Source of the DNA: CAYLOC01 sp964385195
GTDB taxonomy: Bacteria > Actinomycetota > Actinomycetes > Propionibacteriales > Nocardioidaceae
Reading direction: 5' to 3'
Assembly (NCBI GenBank): GCA_964385195.1
Contig: CAYLOC010000082.1
Coordinates: 1-12,908 of the forward strand
Length of the DNA stretch: 12,908 bases
The notes under the pieces were generated by a model. It searched no databases. It saw nothing but the letters and a program-made list of their open reading frames with translations, and was not told where the DNA came from. Of this stretch, positions 1 to 9,283 are shown one piece after another (the first letter of the stretch is position 1; each line of letters opens with the position of its first letter). Made by a program: the position numbers and the translations under genes.

Positions 1-1805
<1,805 letters not shown>

Positions 1806-1870
1806 GGGTGCACTCCTGAGATCATGGTCGGGTCACACGCGGCCCTGTGCGACCCAGCGGAAAACGGTCC

Positions 1871-1906
1871 GGCCACCATCCTAGGTCATCACCGAAGGCG
1901 TAGCCG
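1871..1906 (-). promoter_or_regulatory. Candidate secA promoter
   Basis: In the 103-bp gap before secA, the minus strand carries TAGGAT (1883-1878), which fits the actinobacterial -10 pattern TAnnnT. It would start transcription near 1871, giving a leader of about 65 bases before the GTG. No convincing -35 hexamer is present at 16-18 bases upstream, so the call rests on the -10 box and its location. Confidence 0.4.
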
Positions 1907-1908
1907 AC

Positions 1909-3141
1909 TCACGAACCGAGAGCGGCTCGGAGCGGGCCGGAGAGGTCTCCACGGCTCCCGACGTCGATGCCCGACAGCCCCAGCCACGCACCGAGCCGCC
2001 GCAGTTGGACGGCGAGGGCGTCGACGGTGTCGTCCGGCGCGCCCGGTTCGGCGTACGCCGCCGGGACCCGCAGCACCCTGCCGGCGCGGTCGGCCTTGAG
2101 GTCCACACGCGCGACCAGCCGGTCTCCGAGCAGCAGCGGCAGGACATAGTAGCCGTGCGTGCGCTTCGCCGCCGGGACGTAGATCTCGATGCGATACCGG
2201 AAGCCGAACAGATCCTCGGTGCGCTCCCGATGCCAGATCAGCGGGTCGAACGGCGACAGCAGCGCTGCCGCCGTGACCCGGCGTGGGACCCGGGCATCCC
2301 GGTGCAGGTAGCCGACCGTGGACCAGCCCTCAACCTGTACCGGGATGAGCTCGCCGCCCTCGACAAGGTCGGCGATCGCGGCCGTGGTCTCTTTCGGCCC
2401 CATCCGGTAGTAGTCGCGCAGCGAGCGGCTGGTCGCGACACCGTGGGAGACCGCGGCGCGTCGGATCAGCTCCCGGTGGGCCTCTTCGGGCGGCGGCACC
2501 GCGGCGTCGAGCACCTCCCGGGGCAGCACCCGCTCGGGGATGTCGTAGCGCCGTTCGAACGCCGGGGTACGGTCGCTCACACTCACCTCGCCGGCGAAGA
2601 ACAGGTACTCCAGCGCCTGTTTGACCTCCGACCAGTTCCAGCTCCATCCCCACTCGGTGCGGTCACGAACCGTGTCGTCCTCAAGGTCCCGTGCGGTGAC
2701 CGGACCGCGTTGCTCGACCTCCCGCAGCACTCGCTTGACCAGGTCCGGGCGCCGGGCCTGGACGGTGCGGGGGCCGCTGTAGGCGTCGGTGTAGGCCCGC
2801 ATCATCCGGTGGTGCATGTACGGCCAGAGGTCGACGGGCATGTACGCCGCCACGTGCGCCCAGTACTCCACCAGCCGGCGCGGGTGGGTGGAGGTGGCCC
2901 GGTGCAGCAGGGCGGGGTCGTAGGGTCCGGCCCGGCTGAACAGCGGCATGTAGTGGGCCCGTTGCAAGACGTTGACCGAGTCGATCTGGAACACCCCGGT
3001 GCGCGCGATCACCCGGTCCAGGGTGCGCATCGTCGCCCGCTTGTGCGGAGTGTCGGTGAATCCCTGCGCGGCCAGCGCGATCCGCCGGGCTTGCGCGTTG
3101 CTCAGCTGCTGGGTCACGTCCCGGGTGCGGGGGCGGCTCAC
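1909..3141 (-). CDS. Winged-helix (HTH_42) protein, YcaQ/AlkZ-like DNA glycosylase
   Basis: The 410-residue protein has the hallmarks of the HTH_42 (COG3214) family: an N-terminal LSNAQARRIALAAQGF, WSWNWSEVKQALEYLFFAGEV in the middle, and the core WHRERTEDLFGFRYRIEIYVPAAKR followed by YYVLPLLLGDRLVARVDLKADR. Characterised members are DNA glycosylases that unhook interstrand crosslinks: Streptomyces AlkZ (azinomycin resistance) and E. coli YcaQ. AlkZ types carry a Gln-x-Gln catalytic motif and YcaQ types Gln-x-Asp; here it is Q52-I53-D54, so the YcaQ group. The length matches E. coli YcaQ. The GTG start overlaps the stop of the upstream response regulator by four bases (GTGA, 3141-3138), giving translational coupling; no good ribosome binding site is seen. 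Older annotation would call it a winged-helix DNA-binding protein. The family is firm; the repair role is inferred from the motif. Confidence 0.93.
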   Translation of the reverse strand: MSRPRTRDVTQQLSNAQARRIALAAQGFTDTPHKRATMRTLDRVIARTGVFQIDSVNVLQRAHYMPLFSRAGPYDPALLHRATSTHPRRLVEYWAHVAAYMPVDLWPYMHHRMMRAYTDAYSGPRTVQARRPDLVKRVLREVEQRGPVTARDLEDDTVRDRTEWGWSWNWSEVKQALEYLFFAGEVSVSDRTPAFERRYDIPERVLPREVLDAAVPPPEEAHRELIRRAAVSHGVATSRSLRDYYRMGPKETTAAIADLVEGGELIPVQVEGWSTVGYLHRDARVPRRVTAAALLSPFDPLIWHRERTEDLFGFRYRIEIYVPAAKRTHGYYVLPLLLGDRLVARVDLKADRAGRVLRVPAAYAEPGAPDDTVDALAVQLRRLGAWLGLSGIDVGSRGDLSGPLRAALGS

Positions 3142-3836
3142 GGGATCTGCAGGAGCTTCTCGCGGACGGCGTACATCACTGCCTCCATCCGGGAGTGCAG
3201 CTGCAGCTTCTCCAAGATGTTGCGGACGTGGTTCTTCACCGTGTTCTCGCTGATGAACAGCTTGCTGGCGATCTCCCGGTTGTTCAGCCCGTGCGCGACG
3301 AGACTGAGCACCTCCAGCTCCCGGTCGGTGAGCTTGGGCGACATGCCTGCGGGCTTGGCGTCGGTCTTGGAGATCGACTTGAACTCCTCCAGCAGCTTCG
3401 CCGCCATGGCCGGGCTGATCAGGGACTGGCCCTCCGCCACGACCCGGACCGCTTGCGCCACCTGGTCGATCGAGGAGTCCTTCAGCAGGTACCCCGACGC
3501 GCCGCCGCGGATGGCGTCGTACAGGTCGGACTCCTCATCGGACATGGTCAGCATGATGATGCTGGCCGACGGTGCGGTCTCCTTGATGCGGCGACAGGCT
3601 TCGGGGCCGGAGACCTTGGGCATGCGTACGTCGAGCAGCACGATGTCCGGCACCGTCCGGCCGGCGACGGTCACCGCCTCGGCCCCGTCGGCGGCTTCCC
3701 CGACCACCTCGATGTCACCCTCGGCGGCGAGCAACATCACCAGACCGCGGCGGAACAGCTCCTGGTCGTCGACGACGAGAACACGGACGGGCTCGCGGCT
3801 CGTCGCCTCCGCGGGGGCCGGGGAACTTTCCTGCAT
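3138..3836 (-). CDS. Orphan NarL/FixJ-type response regulator (REC + LuxR HTH)
   Basis: A two-domain, DNA-binding transcriptional regulator controlled by phosphorylation. With the ATG at 3836 it has 232 residues. The receiver domain spans about 17-135, with acidic pocket D23-D24, phospho-acceptor D69 in VLLDVRMP, switch T97 and K119. After a linker, a LuxR-type helix-turn-helix (about 168-222) contains LTDRELEVLSLVAHGLNNREIA and the recognition helix SENTVKNHVRNIL. No histidine kinase is adjacent, so its partner must be elsewhere. A GTG at 3914 overlapping the hpf stop would add 26 residues. That extension includes an AGA codon and about 8 of 26 A/T-ending codons, unlike the rest of the gene, and the receiver domain does not need it, so I prefer 3836; neither start has a good ribosome binding site. 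Its stop overlaps the start of the YcaQ-like gene, so the two are probably co-translated. Confidence 0.95.
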   Translation of the reverse strand: MQESSPAPAEATSREPVRVLVVDDQELFRRGLVMLLAAEGDIEVVGEAADGAEAVTVAGRTVPDIVLLDVRMPKVSGPEACRRIKETAPSASIIMLTMSDEESDLYDAIRGGASGYLLKDSSIDQVAQAVRVVAEGQSLISPAMAAKLLEEFKSISKTDAKPAGMSPKLTDRELEVLSLVAHGLNNREIASKLFISENTVKNHVRNILEKLQLHSRMEAVMYAVREKLLQIP

Positions 3837-3910
3837 GGCCGAATCATGACACGCCGGAGGGCCGGTTTCCTGCGAAGGGACGAAATGCCGGTCCGGCGAG
3901 GGCTCGTTTC

Positions 3911-4525
3911 TCACTCCGCGAGCCGGATCACGCCGTAGTCGTAACCGCGGCGACGGTAGACCACCGCGGGCCGATCATTGTCCTTGTCGATGAAGAGATA
4001 GAAGTCGTGTCCGACGAGTTCCATCTCATACAGCGCCTGGTCGAGCGTCATCGGGTTGGCCGGGTGGTTCTTCTCCCGCACGACCAGGGGGCCGTCGCCG
4101 ACGACGGTGATCGGGCCCTCATGCCGCTCCGGCGGACCTTGCTCGGTCTCCTGGTCCCGATCCGGCTCCGGCAGCCCCTGGCCGACCGCCTGCGCCAACG
4201 ACGGGGGACGGCGGGAGCCATAGTGGATTCGCCGGCGGTCTCGTGCCTTGCGCACCTGGGTGCTCAGCCGCTCCACGGCCCGGTCCAGGGCCGTCAGCTT
4301 GTCCTGGGCGGCGGCCTCGGCCCGGATCACCGGCCCCTTGCGCCGGATGGTGATCTCCACCCGGTGGGACCTGTCCGCCAGCCGCGGGTTCCCCTCCTCA
4401 TGCACCTCCACCTCGACACGGATGATGCGCTGGTCGAACTTCTCCAGGCGGGCCAGTTTCTCCTCGATGTGCCCACGAAACCGGTCGGACACCTCACAGC
4501 GGCGGCCCTTGACGACGATCTCCAC
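3911..4525 (-). CDS. hpf: Long-form ribosome hibernation promoting factor (HPF/RaiA family)
   Basis: HPF binds the 30S decoding region and, in the long form, pairs 70S ribosomes into inactive 100S dimers during stationary phase or stress. The GTG at 4525 gives 204 residues and is preceded by AAGGAGG with a 4-base spacer. Residues 1-100 are the S30AE domain (MEIVVKGRRCEVS, then ADRSHRVEITIRRKGPVIRAEA). An acidic, proline-rich linker follows at about 110-145. The C-terminal dimerisation domain (about 145-204) contains NPMTLDQALYEMELVGHDFYLFIDKD and ends RRRGYDYGVIRLAE. By position beside secA it corresponds to the mycobacterial Rv3241c (RafS) locus. An upstream ATG at 4630 would add 35 unrelated residues and is not used. 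The 359-bp region before it holds a candidate raiA-motif RNA. Confidence 0.96.
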   Translation of the reverse strand: MEIVVKGRRCEVSDRFRGHIEEKLARLEKFDQRIIRVEVEVHEEGNPRLADRSHRVEITIRRKGPVIRAEAAAQDKLTALDRAVERLSTQVRKARDRRRIHYGSRRPPSLAQAVGQGLPEPDRDQETEQGPPERHEGPITVVGDGPLVVREKNHPANPMTLDQALYEMELVGHDFYLFIDKDNDRPAVVYRRRGYDYGVIRLAE

Positions 4526-4633
4526 AGTGCCTCCTTCGATGAACTGCACTCGCTCCGTGTTGGCTAGGGGGGACCAGCGTTCCGCAGCGGGACACGGGAC
4601 CCCTCCGGCCGACCTGGTCTTCGTCCCCACACT

Positions 4634-4857
4634 CGCCTGCTGAGGCGGTCGCAGCTTCTCGCGCCACTACTGACCTTCTCCCGCCGGCCAAGGGCATCGG
4701 ACCCTCTGGCGGGGCAGGACTTACGACTAAGCCGCTCCGTGATCGGGCGATCGGTCGCGGGGACCGGGACGCCCTTACGTGGGCCGTTTCGCCTGCGGCT
4801 GGCATCGGCTTGCCCGCAAAGGCCCTCGGTGAAGGAGGCTTCGTGGGCGCAACCACG
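4634..4857 (-). ncRNA. raiA RNA: Candidate raiA-motif structured noncoding RNA upstream of hpf
   Basis: The only gene-free stretch over 300 bases (4526-4884) lies directly before hpf and is dense in nested stem-loops when read on the minus strand. Seen pairings: CGTGG/CCACG (4857-4853 with 4846-4842); GGGCC/GGCCC (4825-4821 with 4785-4781) enclosing TGCGG/CCGCA (4818-4814 with 4798-4794) and GCA/TGC; GGGCG/CGCCC (4774-4770 with 4749-4745) enclosing CGGTC/GACCG (4766-4762 with 4756-4752); CCCGCC/GGCGGG (4713-4708 with 4685-4680) enclosing AGGG/CCCT; and CGCCT/AGGCG (4647-4643 with 4638-4634). The hexamer CGTAAG occurs twice in unpaired stretches (4779-4774, 4725-4720). The raiA motif is a roughly 200-nt RNA of Firmicutes and Actinobacteria, named for lying upstream of raiA (hpf) genes. 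Size, position and lineage all fit. I cannot confirm its consensus by eye; a different cis-regulatory leader of hpf is the alternative. Ends are approximate. Confidence 0.62.
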
Positions 4858-4875
4858 GACCCGGAGGGGTTCCAT

Positions 4876-4904
4876 AGACATACCCTAGCCGCTGGATGCG
4901 GCAA
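4876..4904 (-). promoter_or_regulatory. Possible promoter for the raiA-like RNA and hpf
   Basis: The minus strand reads GGCTAGGGTATGTC at the very end of comF, whose TAG stop (4887-4885) lies inside it. TAGGGT (4887-4882) fits the general actinobacterial -10 TAnnnT, and GGGTAT (4885-4880) resembles the -10 of SigB/SigF-class stress sigma factors. TTGCCG (4904-4899) is a fair -35 but is only 11 bases from TAGGGT and 13 from GGGTAT, so no complete promoter is spaced correctly. The position, just upstream of the structured region, is the main support. Confidence 0.27.
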
Positions 4905-5655
4905 GAGGTACCGGCCAAGGAGCCTGCCGCCGCTCGGTGGCGGCCACGACCGCGACCCCGATCGGGAGCGCCCCGGAGGTGTGCAGAGCCCGCGCCGCCT
5001 CGGCGGCGGTGGCGCCGGTGGTGACGATGTCGTCGAGAACGATGACCGGTCGCCGACGCAGCCACCGAGCGTAGCCGGCACGGACGCAGTAGGCACCGTG
5101 CAGGTTCGCCGTCCTTCTCGCGGCGTCGAGTCCGGACTGGTCGGCCACGCGACGCGACAGCTGCAGCGCCGGGCGCAGCGCCAGGGGTAGTCCGAGCCGA
5201 CGCAGGTCACGCTGGCACCGTGTTGCCAGACGCCAGAGGGCGTCGTGTCCTCGCTGCCGCACGACCCGCGGTTCCGAGCACACGGTCACCAGCACCGGAG
5301 GTACCCGAAGGGCCGCCGACGACAGGCCCGGATGCGTCACGACCCCCAGGACGCTGTGCGCGAGTGCGGTTCCCAACGGACGGCGAAGTGCGAGCACCCG
5401 GCGCTCCTTGTGCGCGACCAGCGCAGCCCGGACCGGCCCGTCGTAGGCGGTGACCGCGTACGTCGGCGGCAGGTGCGCCGGCGCCGGATCGGGGTAGGCG
5501 AGCACCGGCGGGCGGCGCAGCGGCTCGCCGCAGGACCCACACATCGGCGTACCGGGACGACCGCACCCGACACAGGCCGAACCGAAGAAGAGGTCAACCG
5601 CCGCCGACCACAGCACCTGTCCCGGTGTGCTGACACGCCCTCCGACCGATCCCAT
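4885..5655 (-). CDS. comF: ComF family phosphoribosyltransferase-like protein
   Basis: ComF-family proteins share the type I phosphoribosyltransferase fold; in naturally competent bacteria ComFC helps DNA uptake, but the role in most actinobacteria is unknown. With the ATG at 5655 the protein has 256 residues. Four cysteines near the N-terminus (C28, C31, C39, C42 in CVGCGRPGTPMCGSC) look like a zinc ribbon. RQRGHD at 134-139 occupies the place of the family's R-G-[FHN] signature, and the PRPP-binding loop VIVLDDIVTTGAT is at 204-216. The start is uncertain: a GTG at 5718 follows GGAGG with only two bases between, and an even longer frame overlaps lpqB. I chose 5655 because homologous domains begin only a short way before the cysteine cluster. 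It follows lpqB by 95 bp, as in the mycobacterial locus, with no other gene between. Confidence 0.92.
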   Translation of the reverse strand: MGSVGGRVSTPGQVLWSAAVDLFFGSACVGCGRPGTPMCGSCGEPLRRPPVLAYPDPAPAHLPPTYAVTAYDGPVRAALVAHKERRVLALRRPLGTALAHSVLGVVTHPGLSSAALRVPPVLVTVCSEPRVVRQRGHDALWRLATRCQRDLRRLGLPLALRPALQLSRRVADQSGLDAARRTANLHGAYCVRAGYARWLRRRPVIVLDDIVTTGATAAEAARALHTSGALPIGVAVVAATERRQAPWPVPLAASSG

Positions 5656-5750
5656 CCGCCCACCATGGCCGGCGCGCTTCCAGCGGCCAAGCTCACGCGG
5701 GAACGCGGTGGACAGCACTTCCTCCGCCGGACGCTGTGGATACGGCAGGG

Positions 5751-7547
5751 TCAGCCGGGGTAGTGCGGAGCGGCGAGGGGGCCCTTGGTCTGCACGCGCT
5801 CCCACTGGTCAGACGGGGTCCGGACGTAGAGCTGGCCGTCGCCGCTGACCAGTGCCATCGGCGTGTGCTGGCCGGGGGACGTTGCCAGCGCGGTGGGGCG
5901 CACCGGCAGGAACCCCGGCTGCGGCGTGACCGAGGAGCCGTCGATGCTGACCAGATAGGGCTGCCGGTCGCTGTCTTGGTCCTTGGCCAACAGGGCGACC
6001 TCGGTGGGACTTGCCCAGGCAAGGCTGGTCATCGCATTGAGCGGATAGTCGTTGTTGGACACCTGCCGTTGCTGGATCAACCGGACCATGGCCGGGTGGT
6101 CCGGGTCCCGGTCGATCAGGCCGACGACCAGATGGGTCGTTCGCTTCCCGGCGACGATCGCGGCGTACCGGACACCATCGCGGGAAACCGCGAACGCGGA
6201 CACGTCCTGGTGCGAGAGCCCGGGCGCCACCACCTCTCGTACGGCGGCCGGTGGGGAGCCTGCGCTCTCGTCGGGGTTCTTCCGCAACGTGCGGACCACC
6301 GCACCATCCTTGGTGTCGTCGACCACCCACAGCACCCCACGCCGGTCCCAGGAGACATCGACGATGTTGTGTCCTCCGTCCCACCAGGTCGCTGGTGCCG
6401 ACTCCGACATGCCGGAAGGCAGGGTCGTCGAACCCACCAGAACCCGATGGCCGTGGTCGGTCACCAGCGCAGCCCGCTCTCCGTCCAACGCGACGGCGAA
6501 CGCGCGCGCCCGCTCCTCGGTATGCCCGATCGCGCCGTGAACCGGGGCCACGGTATTCGTCGACACGGACACGAGTCGGCCGCGGGAGAGTGCGTAGAGG
6601 GTCTGGTCGGCGTCGGACCCGGTGGGGTCGAAGGACCGAAAGTCATCGACGCTGAACGTGATGGCACCCTGGCTCACGCCGGGGACGTTCATGTGGCGGC
6701 CCTGCACCTGGATCTGTAGCCCGCTCACGCCGAGCGAGTCCGGGGACAGGGTCCAGGCAAGCTGTGCGGCGAAGAGCCGCAGCTCCTTCTCGGAGAGGTC
6801 GGTGAAGTCACGGCTGAACTGGACGTCAGCGGTGCCCGTCGGGGAGACCGAGACCGAGATCTGCTGCCGCGAGGACGGGGGGACCACGGTGCGCACCACC
6901 TGCGCCAGCCCGCTGGTCGGACCCTGGAGCAGGTCGTTGACCAGCGTGGTCGCCATGTCGTCGCCCTGCGGGAGGTACACCGTGTCGGGGACCAGCACGT
7001 CTCCGGTCTGGTTGAAGAAGTACATCTGTAGCGGCTGATAGACCTGTACGAAGTAGCCGCTGTTGATCAACGTTCCCGCGGGCGGGTTCGCGATCCGCCA
7101 CTCCCCCTTCACCTTCTGCATCTGTAGTTTCAGCTTCAGTGCGCGGGCGTCGGGGGACGGTTCCAGCCAGGAGCCACGGTCATCCAGCCTGCCGAGGACG
7201 TCGACGCTGAGGCGCACCCCGTCCTTGGTCGCAGTGGCCACCCGCGTCTCGTAGACAGTGACACCGGCGTCCGGGTCCCACTCACCGGCGGCCTTGGGGG
7301 TGAGGAACTCCCGGACGAGGCCGGGGTTCTGCGGGTAGGCCATCATGGCCTCCAGAAAGTCCTCCACGATCTGTACCCGCCCCGCACCGGGAATCGGTGC
7401 GCGGGCGTCGATGTAGGGCAGCTGGGGTTGGGCAGGCACGGTCACCGACCGGCCAGGCTGCACCGACGAACTCCTGGGGAGCTGTACGCAACCGGCGGCG
7501 AGCAGACCCGCCAGCAGCATCGTCAGCACCAGTCGAGCCCGCCTCAT
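5751..7547 (-). CDS. lpqB: Lipoprotein LpqB, partner of MtrB
   Basis: LpqB is an exported lipoprotein that in mycobacteria interacts with the extracellular part of MtrB and modulates MtrAB signalling. This 598-residue protein starts MRRARLVLTMLLAGLLAAGC, a lipoprotein signal peptide with the lipidated cysteine at C20. The N-terminal half has the LpqB domain followed by a GerMN-type region (around LVPDTVYLPQGDDMATTLVNDLLQGP and VQFSRDFTDLSEKELRLFAAQLAWTL). The C-terminal half has repeated short beta-rich segments (ALVTDHGHRVLVG, ISWDRRG-like VSWDRRGVLWVVDD, AFAVSRDGVRYAAI, SLAWASPTEVALLA), as expected for the LpqB beta-propeller. Its ATG overlaps the mtrB stop by four bases (ATGA, 7547-7544) and has a strong GGAGG 6 bases upstream within mtrB, so it is co-translated with the kinase. 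Length is typical for the family. Confidence 0.97.
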   Translation of the reverse strand: MRRARLVLTMLLAGLLAAGCVQLPRSSSVQPGRSVTVPAQPQLPYIDARAPIPGAGRVQIVEDFLEAMMAYPQNPGLVREFLTPKAAGEWDPDAGVTVYETRVATATKDGVRLSVDVLGRLDDRGSWLEPSPDARALKLKLQMQKVKGEWRIANPPAGTLINSGYFVQVYQPLQMYFFNQTGDVLVPDTVYLPQGDDMATTLVNDLLQGPTSGLAQVVRTVVPPSSRQQISVSVSPTGTADVQFSRDFTDLSEKELRLFAAQLAWTLSPDSLGVSGLQIQVQGRHMNVPGVSQGAITFSVDDFRSFDPTGSDADQTLYALSRGRLVSVSTNTVAPVHGAIGHTEERARAFAVALDGERAALVTDHGHRVLVGSTTLPSGMSESAPATWWDGGHNIVDVSWDRRGVLWVVDDTKDGAVVRTLRKNPDESAGSPPAAVREVVAPGLSHQDVSAFAVSRDGVRYAAIVAGKRTTHLVVGLIDRDPDHPAMVRLIQQRQVSNNDYPLNAMTSLAWASPTEVALLAKDQDSDRQPYLVSIDGSSVTPQPGFLPVRPTALATSPGQHTPMALVSGDGQLYVRTPSDQWERVQTKGPLAAPHYPG

Positions 7548-9280
7548 CGGCCGCCTCCGGGCGTCTGCGGCCCGTACTGTGCGTACGGCGTCCCGACCGG
7601 TGTCTCGTCGTCACCGAACGCCAGTGCCGGAAGCGCTCCCAGGGGCTCCCCGGCACGCAACGGCAAGGTGAGCCGGAAGATCGACCCGCGTCCCGGACGC
7701 CCCCACGCATCCAGTGTCCCGCCGTGGAGCCGGGCGTCCTCCGCAGAGATCGCCAGTCCCAGGCCGGTCCCGCCGCGCGTCCGTGCGCGGGCGGGGTCAG
7801 CGCGCCAGAACCGGTTGAAGACGAGGGTCTCCTCGCCGGATCGCAGTCCCACCCCGCGGTCGCGCACCGTGAGCGACACCCACGCGGGGCCCGCCTGGAC
7901 CCGCACGTCGACTGGCCCCCCTTGCCCGTACTGGACCGCGTTGGTGATGAGGTTGCGTGCGATCCGCTCCACCCGCCGTACGTCGGCCTGCACGATGCTG
8001 GGGTGGTCGGGGACCTGAAGCCGGAGTTGCGAGCCCCGGCTGCCGGCGAACATGCTCGTCTGGGACACGACCCGGCGGGCCAGATCCGCCATGTCCACCT
8101 GGTGCAGGTCGAGTACTGCCGCGCCCGCGTCGAACCGGCTGATCTCCATCAGGTCGGTGAGCAGGCTCTCGAACCGGTCGAGCTCTTGGTGCAGCAGTTC
8201 GGCCGACCGCGCCGTGACCGGGTCGAACTGGTCGCGGGACTCGTGCAGCACGTCCGAGGCCATGCGCACGGTGGTCAACGGCGTACGCAGCTCGTGGCTG
8301 ACGTCGGAGACGAAGCGCTGCTGCACTCGGGAGAGCTCCTCCAACTGCCGGATCTGCTTTTGCAGGCTCGCCGCCATCTGGTTGAATGACGAGCCCAACC
8401 GGGCCAGGTCGTCCTCTCCTCGCACGTGCATGCGCTCCTCCAGCCGTCCTCCGGCCAGACGCTCGGCGATGCGGCGGGCCAGCCGGACCGGGGTGACGAC
8501 CTGTCTGGTGACGACCCAGGCAATCGTGCCGAGCAGGACCACCAGCAACGCTCCGGCAACCAGGAGCGCACGCCCGACGACGTCCATCGTCTGTTGCTGC
8601 TCGGTCAGCGGAAACACGTAGAACAGCCCGAACGACTCTGCGCTGGGCGGTGGCACGGTGATGGTGGACCCGACGACGAGCGCTGACTGCGGGGCCTGGC
8701 CCCGGTTCGGAAGTGCCATCTGCGAGTAGGCCCACCAGCTCCCGGAGTTCTCCTGCACCTTCGCCACCAGACCGCTGGGGATGGTCGACCCGGTGTCGAT
8801 CTTGGCCGAACGACGGGCCGCCCACGTCCGGGGGTTCCCTGGGTTGATCGTGCTCAACGGCCCGATGATGACGACGGCGTACTCCAAGTGGTCCTGGTCG
8901 CGAGGTGCGAGCAGCTTGACCAGGGGGTTGAGGAGGTTCGTGCCGACGTCGGCGCCGGAGGCGATATCCTCCCCGCCCAGCCGTGCTTGGGCGGTGTCGG
9001 TTCCCGCCGCCGCTTGGCTGATGGCGGTTTGCTGCTTGCTGCTGAGTACGCCGTCCACCACCTGTCGCATCAGCACCCATCCCGCGAGAAAGGCCAGCAC
9101 GGTGGAGAGGGCCAGCACGCTGATGACCACGCGCGCCTGGATCGACCGGCGCCACCAGCGGAGCAGGCCCCACAACGGCGCAGTCAGCACCCGCAGAGCC
9201 GTCCGCACTCCGTGGGCCAGGTGCCGCAGCGGCGTCGACGTGCCCGCCACCTCACCGGCGCGGGGCCCCTGCCGAGTCAT
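7544..9280 (-). CDS. mtrB: Sensor histidine kinase MtrB
   Basis: MtrB is the membrane kinase of the MtrAB system, which tunes cell-wall metabolism, division and osmotic responses in actinobacteria. The 578-residue protein has a cytoplasmic N-terminus, a first membrane helix at about 51-72, an extracellular sensor domain of about 165 residues, and a second helix at about 236-257. A HAMP domain follows (about 258-310). The dimerisation box FVSDVSHELRTPLTT has phospho-acceptor H329. The ATP-binding domain shows the N box RNLITNA (442-448), G1 DRGVGL (474-479), F box NRFWRAD (489-495) and G2 GGTGLGLA (503-510). A glycine/proline-rich tail ends the protein. The ATG lies 3 bases after the mtrA stop (TAG GCC ATG), and the stop overlaps the lpqB start, so all three are one unit. 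Confidence 0.98.
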   Translation of the reverse strand: MTRQGPRAGEVAGTSTPLRHLAHGVRTALRVLTAPLWGLLRWWRRSIQARVVISVLALSTVLAFLAGWVLMRQVVDGVLSSKQQTAISQAAAGTDTAQARLGGEDIASGADVGTNLLNPLVKLLAPRDQDHLEYAVVIIGPLSTINPGNPRTWAARRSAKIDTGSTIPSGLVAKVQENSGSWWAYSQMALPNRGQAPQSALVVGSTITVPPPSAESFGLFYVFPLTEQQQTMDVVGRALLVAGALLVVLLGTIAWVVTRQVVTPVRLARRIAERLAGGRLEERMHVRGEDDLARLGSSFNQMAASLQKQIRQLEELSRVQQRFVSDVSHELRTPLTTVRMASDVLHESRDQFDPVTARSAELLHQELDRFESLLTDLMEISRFDAGAAVLDLHQVDMADLARRVVSQTSMFAGSRGSQLRLQVPDHPSIVQADVRRVERIARNLITNAVQYGQGGPVDVRVQAGPAWVSLTVRDRGVGLRSGEETLVFNRFWRADPARARTRGGTGLGLAISAEDARLHGGTLDAWGRPGRGSIFRLTLPLRAGEPLGALPALAFGDDETPVGTPYAQYGPQTPGGGR

Positions 9281-9283
9281 GGC

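Noticed and set aside
1916..1930. Small hairpin CCGAG/CTCGG at the end of the YcaQ-like gene as a terminator
   Set aside because: Only 5-bp arms, lies inside the coding end, and has no following T run on the minus strand.
2005..3849. 614-codon plus-strand frame across the YcaQ-like gene and the response regulator
   Set aside because: Shadow of two clear minus-strand genes with canonical motifs.
4564..4881. 105-codon minus-strand frame in the comF-hpf gap
   Set aside because: No ribosome binding site, no recognisable domain, arginine/proline-rich shadow-like composition, and it coincides with extensive stem-loop structure better explained as RNA.
4526..4884. c-di-AMP (ydaO), c-di-GMP, glycine, SAM or guanidine riboswitch in the hpf leader
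   Set aside because: I looked for their core conserved strings and did not find them; the helix pattern and the gene context favour the raiA motif.
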